Shown here in pieces: positions 24,357-31,612 of a DNA stretch of 64,000 nucleotides. Position numbers and translations under genes: made by a program. The stretch is from contig DATAJO010000022.1 in NCBI GenBank assembly GCA_036262075.1, positions 124,001-188,000 of the forward strand. Reading direction: 5' to 3'. Below the pieces are notes generated by a model. The model ran no database searches, was not told the origin of the DNA, and saw only the letters and a list, made by a program, of their open reading frames with translations. Position 1 is the first letter of the stretch; each line of letters starts with the position of its first letter. The stretch is from JACDBZ01 sp036262075 (GTDB lineage Bacteria > Chloroflexota > Limnocylindria > QHBO01).

Positions 24357-25136
24357 ATGCCGATTCCCCCCGACGGCGAGCACCACGTCGACCGACTGTG
24401 GCCCGATCCGGCGGCGGGCCTCCGCCTGGCGGAGGCGATCGCCGACTACCGGCCACCGCCGGCACGCGACGGCCGCCCGGGCGTCGCGATCAACATGGTC
24501 ACCTCGGTCGATGGCCGTGCGCAGCTCGACGGCACCGCCGACGGGCTCGGCAGCCGGGCCGATCGGCACCTCATGCGCCACTACCGCGCCGCCTGTGACG
24601 CCGTCGGCTCGGGCGCCGGGACGCTGCGGGCGACCGGCATCTGGCTCCGCGTCGGGGAGCGCCTGGCGGCCCAGCGTGAGGCCGCGGGCCGGCCGCCGAA
24701 CCCGCTCGGCGTCGTCATCGCCGGTCGTGCCCCGGTGCCGCGCGACGCCTCCTGGTTCGAGGGTGACGAGCCGCGGATCCTGGTCGTCGGCCGCGACAAC
24801 CCGGTGACCGATGCGCCCGCCGGCACCGAGCTGCTCCGCGCACCGGATCCGGTGCCCCACCCGGCCTGGGTGCTCGAGCGGCTCTTCGAGCGCGGCGTGC
24901 GATCGTTCCTGCTCGAGGGCGGGCCGCACGTCAACGCCGCGTTCCTCGCCGCCGGCCTGATCGACGAGATCTGCTGGACCATCGGCTCGCTCGTGACCGG
25001 GGCCGATGCGCTGCCGATGATCGCCGCCCCGCCGGGCGGCAGGCTCCTCCCGGAGCCGCGTCGCGTCGAGCTCGTCAGCGCGCTGCGCCATCAGTCGGAG
25101 CTCTTCCTGCGCTACCGATTCGCCGAGGGCGGGTAG
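24357..25136 (+). CDS. RibD C-terminal-domain reductase
   Basis: The product is 259 residues of the dihydrofolate-reductase-like fold seen in the pyrimidine reductase half of RibD. Motifs are AINMVTSVDGRAQLDG, the dinucleotide-binding DAVGSGAGTLRATG, and SFLLEGGPHVNAAFLAAGLIDE, the classical GG(P)xL..L substrate segment. There is no deaminase domain, so it is either a stand-alone 5-amino-6-(ribosylamino)uracil reductase or a reductase of another substrate. The ATG is preceded by GGAGG, although closely spaced. A run of four close genes begins here; the next starts nine bases on. Confidence 0.8.
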   Translation: MPIPPDGEHHVDRLWPDPAAGLRLAEAIADYRPPPARDGRPGVAINMVTSVDGRAQLDGTADGLGSRADRHLMRHYRAACDAVGSGAGTLRATGIWLRVGERLAAQREAAGRPPNPLGVVIAGRAPVPRDASWFEGDEPRILVVGRDNPVTDAPAGTELLRAPDPVPHPAWVLERLFERGVRSFLLEGGPHVNAAFLAAGLIDEICWTIGSLVTGADALPMIAAPPGGRLLPEPRRVELVSALRHQSELFLRYRFAEGG

Positions 25137-25139
25137 CAT
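25134..25139 (+). promoter_or_regulatory. -10 box just before the LLM oxidoreductase
   Basis: TAGCAT overlaps the stop of the reductase gene and lies six bases before the GTG at 25146, allowing a leaderless internal transcript. Confidence 0.35.
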
Positions 25140-25145
25140 CCCGGC

Positions 25146-26033
25146 GTGACCGGTTTCGACCTCGGACGCATCGGCGTCTGGGGCCATCTCGACTCGCTCC
25201 CGATCGACGCGGCGCGCGGCCACGCGGCCCGCGCCGACGAGCTCGGCTACGGAACGCTGTGGGTGCCGGAGACGGTCGGCCGCGAGCCGTTCACGCTCCT
25301 CGGCCTGATCGCCGGCGCGACGAGCCGGATGCGCCTCGGCACGAGCATCGTGAGCATCTGGGGCCACGACGCCCAGACGTCGCGCATGGCGGCGAAGACG
25401 CTGGCCGAGGCGACCGGCGGCCGATTCGTCCTCGGCCTCGGCGTGAGCCATCCGCACCTCGCCGCGAAGCTGCGCGGGCATACGTTCGACCGGCCGCTGA
25501 CCCGGATGCGCGAATACCTCGCCGCCTACCGTGCCGCCATCTACCGCGGTCCGGGCGCCGACCTGCCCGAGCCGCCGGTGCTCATCGCCGCCCTCCGCGA
25601 GCGGATGACCGACCTCGCCGCGACCGATGCGGACGGCGCCTTCCCGTACCTGGTCACCGCCGACCGGGTGGCCTGGATGCGGCAGCGCCTCGACGCCGCG
25701 GCTCGGGACCGGCGGCCGCTGCTCGCCGTCACGCTGCCGTCCTTCATCGGCGATCCGGACGACCGAGCCGCGGCACGCGCCTACCTCACGCCCTATCTCC
25801 GCACGCCGGCGTACCGCGCCTCGTGGGAGATCCAGGGCTTCATTGAGGCCGATTGGGAGGCGCCCGGCAGCGACCGCCTGGTCGACGCCATGGTCGCCAT
25901 CGGCGACGTGGCGACGATCCGCGAGCGGGTGGCCGCCTACCACGCCGCCGGCGCCGACCACGTGGCGATCATCCCGCTCGCGCCGGACGGGGTGACGGAC
26001 CACCTGCCCACGGTCGAGGCGCTCGCCCCGTGA
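25146..26033 (+). CDS. LLM-class F420-dependent oxidoreductase
   Basis: The product is 295 residues of the luciferase-like monooxygenase TIM barrel. It shows RADELGYGTLWVPE, the flavin/deazaflavin-binding TSRMRLGTSIVSIWGHDA strand, GGRFVLGLGVSHPHLAAKL, and GADHVAIIPLAPDG at the end. These match the small F420-type subfamily, which passes hydride between the 5-deazaflavin F420 and an organic substrate. If right, the host makes F420. The substrate is unknown. The start is GTG and the stop overlaps the peptidase gene by four bases. Confidence 0.82.
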   Translation: MTGFDLGRIGVWGHLDSLPIDAARGHAARADELGYGTLWVPETVGREPFTLLGLIAGATSRMRLGTSIVSIWGHDAQTSRMAAKTLAEATGGRFVLGLGVSHPHLAAKLRGHTFDRPLTRMREYLAAYRAAIYRGPGADLPEPPVLIAALRERMTDLAATDADGAFPYLVTADRVAWMRQRLDAAARDRRPLLAVTLPSFIGDPDDRAAARAYLTPYLRTPAYRASWEIQGFIEADWEAPGSDRLVDAMVAIGDVATIRERVAAYHAAGADHVAIIPLAPDGVTDHLPTVEALAP

Positions 26034-26860
26034 GCTCGCGCGCGGGGGCGCTGGCGACGCTGCTCCTGCTGACGGCGTGCGCCGCGCAGGCTCCCGTGCC
26101 GGCCACCGCCACCGCCCGACCGAGCCGCGCCGCCGTGGTTCCGCCGCGGACCGCCGGCACCGGGCCGGAGCTCGTCGCCGGCGCGGGCACGATCGGGCGA
26201 CCCGCGCAGGCGCCGCTGGCGCCGACGTACCGGCTGTCGCTGCTCGCCGACCACTGCGTCGATCGCGATCTGGCGACGCCCGCCGTCGACGACCCGGCGC
26301 TGACGATCCTCGACCGGACGTACGCGCTCGCCGCCGACCACGTCCCCGCCGACCTGGTCCCGGCATCCGAGGCCGGCTTCACCGACGCGTCCGCCACGAA
26401 GCGCGTCTCGGCCGCCCTCGTCGCCGACCTGGCGGCGATGCGCGAGGCGTGGACGGCGGCCGGGCTGACGATCTCGGTCGAGTCGGCCTACCGCTCCTAC
26501 GCGGCGCAGGAGGCCACGTTCAACCTCTGGGTCGCCCGCGTCGGACTGGCCGACGCGACCCTCCGCACCGCGCGGCCCGGCCACTCGGAGCACCAGCTCG
26601 GCACCGCGCTCGACCTCACCTCGCCGGGCTGGTCGGGACGCATCGGCGACTGGGCGGTCGAGTCGGCCGAGGGGGCGTGGATGGTCGAGCACGGCTGGGA
26701 GTACGGCTTCGTGATGAGCTACCCGGCCGGGGCCGAGGCCGTGACCTGCTTCGCCTACGAGCCGTGGCACTGGCGCTGGATCGGGCGCGAGGCGGCCGCC
26801 GCACAGCACGAGAGCGGGGTGCCGCTGCGCGAGCACCTCGTCCGCATGGCCGATGCCTGA
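26030..26860 (+). CDS. M15-family D-Ala-D-Ala carboxypeptidase lipoprotein
   Basis: The product is 276 residues with a short lipoprotein signal (LLLLTACAAQ), so it acts outside the membrane. The VanY-type zinc peptidase core has SAYRSYAAQEATFNLW, the metal-binding HSEHQLGTALDLT (His and Asp) and the final histidine in EPWHWRWIG. It trims the terminal D-alanine of peptidoglycan stems. There are no vancomycin-resistance genes beside it, so a cell-wall housekeeping role is likelier than resistance. The GTG start at 26030 overlaps the stop of the LLM gene. Confidence 0.88.
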   Translation: MSSRAGALATLLLLTACAAQAPVPATATARPSRAAVVPPRTAGTGPELVAGAGTIGRPAQAPLAPTYRLSLLADHCVDRDLATPAVDDPALTILDRTYALAADHVPADLVPASEAGFTDASATKRVSAALVADLAAMREAWTAAGLTISVESAYRSYAAQEATFNLWVARVGLADATLRTARPGHSEHQLGTALDLTSPGWSGRIGDWAVESAEGAWMVEHGWEYGFVMSYPAGAEAVTCFAYEPWHWRWIGREAAAAQHESGVPLREHLVRMADA

Positions 26861-28145
26861 GCGCACGGCGGCGATCGTGCGCGCCGAGGCGCTGGCCGCC
26901 ACCCTCGACCCGGCGACGAAGGATCGGCTCCGGCGGCGGATGCGCTGGGTGCTGTTCGGCGTCTCGGCGCTCGGCAGCACCGCTTATATCGCGGCCGTGA
27001 CGGTCAGCACGCTCGTGGCCGCCGAGCTGTCGGGCGGTGCGGCGCTCGGCGGGCTGCCCACCGCCGTCACGACGATCGGCACGGCATCGGCGGCGAGCCT
27101 TCTCGCGTTCACGATGCTCCGCATCGGCCGCCGCGGCGGGATCCTGCTCGGCCTCGTCGTCGGCGCCCTCGGCGGCGCGGTCGTGTTCGCGGCCGTGCTG
27201 CTCGGGTCGCTCCTGCTGCTCCTCCTCGGCAGCGCGATGACCGGCTTCGCGAATGCGGCCGGCAACCTCGGCCGATACATCGCGGCCGACATGGTCCCGC
27301 CCGAGCGGCGCGCCTCGGCCATCGGCATCGTGGTGTGGGGCACGACGATCGGCACGGTCATCGGCCCGAACCTCGCGGCTCCGGCGGCGTCACTCGCGGC
27401 CGCCGTCGGCCTGCCCGAGCTGGCCGGCGCGTACGGCGTGACGGTCGCGTTCGTCGGCTTCGCGGCGATCGTCGGCTTCGTCGTCGTGCGGCCCGAGCCG
27501 TACGCGCTCGCCGATCCATCGGCGCTGCATCGGCCGGAGGACGCGAACGTCCCGAAGCCGAGCATCGGCACCGTCCTGCGCCGGCCGACGGTCGTCGTGG
27601 CGCTCGTCACGCTCGTCGGGGCGCAGGTGGTGATGGTCCTGATCATGACGATGACGCCGCTCCACCTCACGGCGCACGGCCACGGCCTCGAGACCGTCGG
27701 CTTCGTGCTCTCGGCGCACACGTTCGGGATGTTCGGCCTGTCACCGCTGTCGGGACGGCTGACCGACCGGTTCGGGGCCGTCCCGGTCATCGCCGCGGGC
27801 CTCGTGACGCTCGCCGCCGCGGCGCTCCTCGCCGCCGTCGCGCCGCCCGAGGGCGGCCTCGGCCTGACGGTCGCCCTGTTCCTGCTCGGCTACGGCTGGA
27901 ACCTGTGCTTCGTCGCCGCCTCGTCGATGGTCAGCCACGGGCTGGCGCTCGGCGAGCGGACCCGCGTCCAGGGCCTCGCCGACTCGCTGACCTGGGGCAC
28001 GGCGGCCTTCGCCAGCCTCGCCTCGGGCATCGTCGTCGAGTCGGCCTCGTACACGGCGCTCGGCTTCCTCGGCATGGCGCTCCTCGTCGCGCCGGCAGCG
28101 CTCCTCGTCCTGCGCGGACGGGCCGCCACCACCGCGATCGCCTGA
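26853..28145 (+). CDS. Major facilitator superfamily transporter
   Basis: The product is 430 residues with 12 predicted membrane helices. The loop between helices 2 and 3 has MLRIGRRGGILLG, and the matching place in the second half has SGRLTDRFGAVPVI, the GxxxDRxGRR-like MFS signature. NLGRYIAADMVPPERRASAIG resembles drug/H+ antiporters of the 12-helix class. The central cytoplasmic loop is short. The start overlaps the peptidase stop by eight bases. The substrate is unknown. Confidence 0.85.
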   Translation: MPERTAAIVRAEALAATLDPATKDRLRRRMRWVLFGVSALGSTAYIAAVTVSTLVAAELSGGAALGGLPTAVTTIGTASAASLLAFTMLRIGRRGGILLGLVVGALGGAVVFAAVLLGSLLLLLLGSAMTGFANAAGNLGRYIAADMVPPERRASAIGIVVWGTTIGTVIGPNLAAPAASLAAAVGLPELAGAYGVTVAFVGFAAIVGFVVVRPEPYALADPSALHRPEDANVPKPSIGTVLRRPTVVVALVTLVGAQVVMVLIMTMTPLHLTAHGHGLETVGFVLSAHTFGMFGLSPLSGRLTDRFGAVPVIAAGLVTLAAAALLAAVAPPEGGLGLTVALFLLGYGWNLCFVAASSMVSHGLALGERTRVQGLADSLTWGTAAFASLASGIVVESASYTALGFLGMALLVAPAALLVLRGRAATTAIA

Positions 28146-28226
28146 CGCTGCCGCGCGCCGCCCACCGGGCGCCGGGCCTCCGACCCGGGTCCGGGCCGCC
28201 GACCAGGGTCCGCCGTCGGGCATCGG

Positions 28227-28232
28227 TATCAT
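28227..28232 (+). promoter_or_regulatory. -10 box of the ABC exporter operon
   Basis: TATCAT lies eight bases before the ATG at 28241, so the transcript would be nearly leaderless. The same box and context (CATCGGTATCATG) resemble those at 2243 and at the SOS promoters. Confidence 0.55.
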
Positions 28233-28240
28233 GCGAGCTC

Positions 28241-29200
28241 ATGGCCACCGATCGAGCGACTGCCGCACCGATCCTCGCCTGCTCCGAGCTCCGCAAGTCC
28301 TTCGGCGACCGCGTCGCCGTCGACGGCGTGAGCTTCGCGATCGCGCCGTCCGAGACGTACGGGCTGCTCGGCCCGAACGGGGCGGGCAAGACGACCACGA
28401 TCTCGATGATCTGCGGCACCCTCGTCCGCGACGGTGGCACGGTCCACGTCGCCGGGCAGCCGGTCGACGTCGGCGCCGTCGAGGCCAAGCGCCATATCGG
28501 CTACGTGCCCCAGGACCTCGCCATCTACCCCGAGCTCAGCGCGCGCGAGAACCTGCGCTTCTTCGGCCAGCTCTACGGCCTGGGCGGGGCGGATCTCAAG
28601 CATCGGGTGGACGAGATCCTCGAGACGATCGGCCTCACCGATCGCGCCGACGAGCGGACCGACGGCTTCTCGGGCGGCATGAAGCGGCGGCTGAACATCG
28701 GCATCGGCCTCCTCAACCGACCGCGGCTGCTCGTCCTCGACGAGCCGACCGTCGGCGTCGACCCGCAGAGCCGGAACGCGATCCTGGCCAGCGTCGAGGA
28801 GCTCGGCCGCCAGGGCATGGCGATCCTGTACACGACCCACTACATGGAGGAGGCCGAACGGCTCTGCGACCGGGTCGGGATCATCGACTCCGGGCAGATC
28901 AAGGCCGAGGGCACCCGGCGCCAGCTCGTCGGGCTCATCGGCCAGAAGGACCGCGTCGACCTCACCGCCTCGGGCGAGCTCGAGGCAGCCGCCGATGCGC
29001 TGCGCGGGCTCGACGGCGTCGACGAGGCGACGCCGCACGAGGGCGGCATCGGCATCCTCGTCACCGACGCCCGCTCGATCCTGCCCCGGCTGCTCGAGGT
29101 GGTCTCGGCCGCGGGTGCGAGCGTGAACGGCGTGGAGATCGTCGAGCCGGACCTCGAGGCGGTCTTCCTTCATCTCACCGGCCGCGCGCTCCGGGACTGA
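28241..29200 (+). CDS. ABC-2 type exporter, ATP-binding subunit
   Basis: The product is 319 residues. The ATPase has Walker A LLGPNGAGKTT, Q-loop GYVPQDLAIYPEL, signature FSGGMKRRLNIGIGLL, Walker B LLVLDEPTVGVDP and the switch histidine in LYTTHYMEEAERL. The GxGGM..R signature and the C-terminal extension of about 100 residues place it in the drug/Na+/antibiotic exporter class (CcmA/NatA-like). Two permease genes follow at 10 bases and with a 4-base overlap. The substrate is unknown. Confidence 0.9.
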   Translation: MATDRATAAPILACSELRKSFGDRVAVDGVSFAIAPSETYGLLGPNGAGKTTTISMICGTLVRDGGTVHVAGQPVDVGAVEAKRHIGYVPQDLAIYPELSARENLRFFGQLYGLGGADLKHRVDEILETIGLTDRADERTDGFSGGMKRRLNIGIGLLNRPRLLVLDEPTVGVDPQSRNAILASVEELGRQGMAILYTTHYMEEAERLCDRVGIIDSGQIKAEGTRRQLVGLIGQKDRVDLTASGELEAAADALRGLDGVDEATPHEGGIGILVTDARSILPRLLEVVSAAGASVNGVEIVEPDLEAVFLHLTGRALRD

Positions 29201-29210
29201 CCGTCAGCCG

Positions 29211-30398
29211 ATGCGCGCCGCCCTGGTCATCGCCGCCAAGGACCTCCGCCAGCGGCTCCGCGACCGCACGGCGATCGTCGTCGCCGTCATCGCGCCGTTC
29301 GGCCTGGCCGCGATCTTCAGCATGCTCCTCGGCGGCACCGACGACCCGATCTCGTTCACGTACGCCTACGCCGATGCGGACGGCTCCGAGATCACCGCCG
29401 GCCTGCGCGAGGGTGGGCTCGCGGCGCTCGAGGAGGCCGGCATCGCGACCGTGGTCGAGGCCGACTCGCCCGATGCGGCCCGCGACCTGGTCGACGACGG
29501 CGAGGCCGATGCGGCGCTGATCGTGCCGTCCGGCTTCGGCGCCGCGCTCGTCGCCGGGCAGGGCGCCGACCTCGAGATCGTCGGCAGCACCGATGCCGGC
29601 TTCGCGACGCAGGTCCTCGGCGCCGTGGCCGAGGGCTTCGTGGCCGAGGTCGAGGCCGTCCGCCTGTCCGTGGCGACCGCCGCCGAGGCGCTCGCCGAGC
29701 CGCCGTCGCCGGAGCGGTTCGCCGAGCTCGCCGAGCGCGCCGCCGCCACGAGCTCGCCGATCCGGGTCGAGCCCGTCGCCGTCGACGTGCGGCAGATGAG
29801 CTCGACGACGTTCTACGCCGCGAGCATGGCGATCTTCTTCCTGTTCTTCACCGCGCAGTTCGGCGTCCTGTCGCTGCTCGCCGAGCGGCGGGTCGGGACG
29901 CTGCCGCGGCTGGCGGCGGCGCCGATCCCGTCGTGGTCGATCGTGCTCGGCAAGGCGATCGGCTCGTTCGTCCTCGGCATCGTGGCCATGGCCGTCCTCG
30001 TCACCGCCTCGTCGTTCCTGCTCGGCGCGGAGTGGGGCAATCCGTTCGGGGTCGCGCTCCTCGTCCTCGGCGCCGTCCTCAGCGCGATGGGCATCACCGC
30101 GCTCATTGCCACCCTGGCCCGGACCGAGGAGCAGGCCGGCGGCTGGAACTCGATCGTGGCCGTCACGATGGGCATCCTGGGCGGGACGTTCTTCGACCTC
30201 GGCCAGGGACCGGAGGCGCTCGCCATCCTCAGCCGCATCACGCCGCACGCCTGGTTCCTCGAGGGGCTCGACATCCTGTCCGCGCCGAGCGCCGGGCCGG
30301 CCGAGCTCGCCGTCCCGGTCGCCTTCCTCGTCGGCATCGGCCTCGTCACCGGGGCGATCGGCCTCGCCCGCGCGCGGTCGCTGGTGGTGCGCCGATGA
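29211..30398 (+). CDS. ABC-2 type exporter permease (first)
   Basis: The product is 395 residues. It has the ABC-2 layout: one N-terminal membrane helix (AIVVAVIAPFGLAAIFSMLL), a large extracytoplasmic domain (about residues 40-200), then five or six helices including ASMAIFFLFFTAQFGVLSLL and SIVLGKAIGSFVLGIVAMAVL. The motif ERRVGTLPRLAAAPIP precedes the permease core, as in NatB/YhgE-like subunits. It forms a heterodimer with the next gene product, by inference from the paired layout. Confidence 0.85.
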   Translation: MRAALVIAAKDLRQRLRDRTAIVVAVIAPFGLAAIFSMLLGGTDDPISFTYAYADADGSEITAGLREGGLAALEEAGIATVVEADSPDAARDLVDDGEADAALIVPSGFGAALVAGQGADLEIVGSTDAGFATQVLGAVAEGFVAEVEAVRLSVATAAEALAEPPSPERFAELAERAAATSSPIRVEPVAVDVRQMSSTTFYAASMAIFFLFFTAQFGVLSLLAERRVGTLPRLAAAPIPSWSIVLGKAIGSFVLGIVAMAVLVTASSFLLGAEWGNPFGVALLVLGAVLSAMGITALIATLARTEEQAGGWNSIVAVTMGILGGTFFDLGQGPEALAILSRITPHAWFLEGLDILSAPSAGPAELAVPVAFLVGIGLVTGAIGLARARSLVVRR

Positions 30399-31552
30399 GC
30401 CTGTCGCGCGTCTTCGCCATCGCCCGCGCCAACGTCGTGCGGCTGTTCCGCGACCGCCTCGGCCTGTTCTTCGTCGTCGTCCTGCCGATCATCATCATCT
30501 TCGTCACCGGCCTCCAGTTCGGCGGCTCGTTCCAGCCGCGGGTCGGGATCACCGGCGCGGACGAGGGCTTCGGCGCCGAGCTGGCCGACGCGCTGGCCGA
30601 GGGCTGGGAGGTCACGACCTTCGACTCGCCGGACGCCGTGCGCTCCCGCGTCGAGGACGGGCGGCTCGAGATCGGCGTCATCCTGCCCGACGACTACGAC
30701 GAGCGGCTGCGGGCCGGCGAGCCCGTGGAGGTCGAGTACGTCGCGCCCGACGACGACGTCGCCATCGGGCGGCGCCAGGTGCTCGACGCGGCGGTCGCGC
30801 GCCAGGCGGCCGTGGTGCGTGCAGCGGTCTTCGCCGCGAGCGAGGCCGGCGGCGAGCCGGCCGAGCACCTCGAGACGGCGGAGCGCCTCCAGGACGACCT
30901 GCCGCCGGTCGGGGTCGAGGTCGCCACGGTCGGGGAGTCGTTCTTCCCCGAGGAGCTGCTCGGCTTCGCGCTCGGGGCGCAGGGCCAGCTCGTGCTGTTC
31001 ACGTTCCTCACCTCGCTGAGCGCCTCGTCGCAGCTCATCCTGTCGCGCGAGCTCGGCGTCTCGCGGCGCATGGTGTCGACGCCGACCTCGCTGCCGTCGA
31101 TCCTCGCCGGCGAGGCGCTCGGCCGCTTCGGCGTGGCGTTGTTCCAGGCGGCCTTCATCGTCGCCGCCACCGCGCTGCTGTTCGGTGTGCGCTGGGGCGA
31201 CCCGCTCGGGGCGACGCTCGTCGTCGTCGCCTTCTCGCTCGTCGGCGCCGGCGTGGCCATGCTCATCGGCGCGATCGCCACCAACGCCGAGCAGGCGAGC
31301 TCGATCGGCGTCTTCGCCGGGCTCGGCGTGGCGGGCATCGGCGGGGCGATGGTGCCGCCCGAGATCTTCCCGGAGCCGATGGCCACGATCTCCTGGTTCA
31401 CCCCGCATCGCTGGGCGCTCGACGCGTTCCGCGACCTCATCGCCGGCGGGGGAGCGGCCGACGTGCTGCTTCAGGTCGGCGTCCTGCTCGCCATCGCGGC
31501 CGTGCTCCTCGCCCTCGCCACCTGGCGCCTGCGGGTCGCCCTCACCCACTAG
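30395..31552 (+). CDS. ABC-2 type exporter permease (second)
   Basis: The product is 385 residues with the same layout as its neighbour: an N-terminal helix (LFFVVVLPIIIIFVTGLQFGG), an extracytoplasmic domain of about 170 residues, and a C-terminal six-helix region. SRELGVSRRMVSTPTSLPS is the equivalent of the loop before the permease core. Its ATG overlaps the stop of the first permease gene by four bases. The operon ends here; dnaE2 follows after 60 bases with its own SOS promoter. Confidence 0.85.
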   Translation: MSLSRVFAIARANVVRLFRDRLGLFFVVVLPIIIIFVTGLQFGGSFQPRVGITGADEGFGAELADALAEGWEVTTFDSPDAVRSRVEDGRLEIGVILPDDYDERLRAGEPVEVEYVAPDDDVAIGRRQVLDAAVARQAAVVRAAVFAASEAGGEPAEHLETAERLQDDLPPVGVEVATVGESFFPEELLGFALGAQGQLVLFTFLTSLSASSQLILSRELGVSRRMVSTPTSLPSILAGEALGRFGVALFQAAFIVAATALLFGVRWGDPLGATLVVVAFSLVGAGVAMLIGAIATNAEQASSIGVFAGLGVAGIGGAMVPPEIFPEPMATISWFTPHRWALDAFRDLIAGGGAADVLLQVGVLLAIAAVLLALATWRLRVALTH

Positions 31553-31582
31553 CGTCCTTCCCGGCGCCGCGTCTTCCCCAAA

Positions 31583-31602
31583 TCGAACATTCGTTCTATC
31601 AT
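31583..31602 (+). promoter_or_regulatory. LexA (SOS) box and -10 of dnaE2
   Basis: TCGAACATTCGTTCTA (31583-31598) has the CGAAC-N3-CGTTC type LexA core. It overlaps TATCAT at 31597-31602, ten bases before the ATG. The following CGGTCGTCC also matches the imuA promoter (CGGTGGTCC), so the two promoters are near-copies. Confidence 0.85.
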
Positions 31603-31612
31603 CGGTCGTCCG

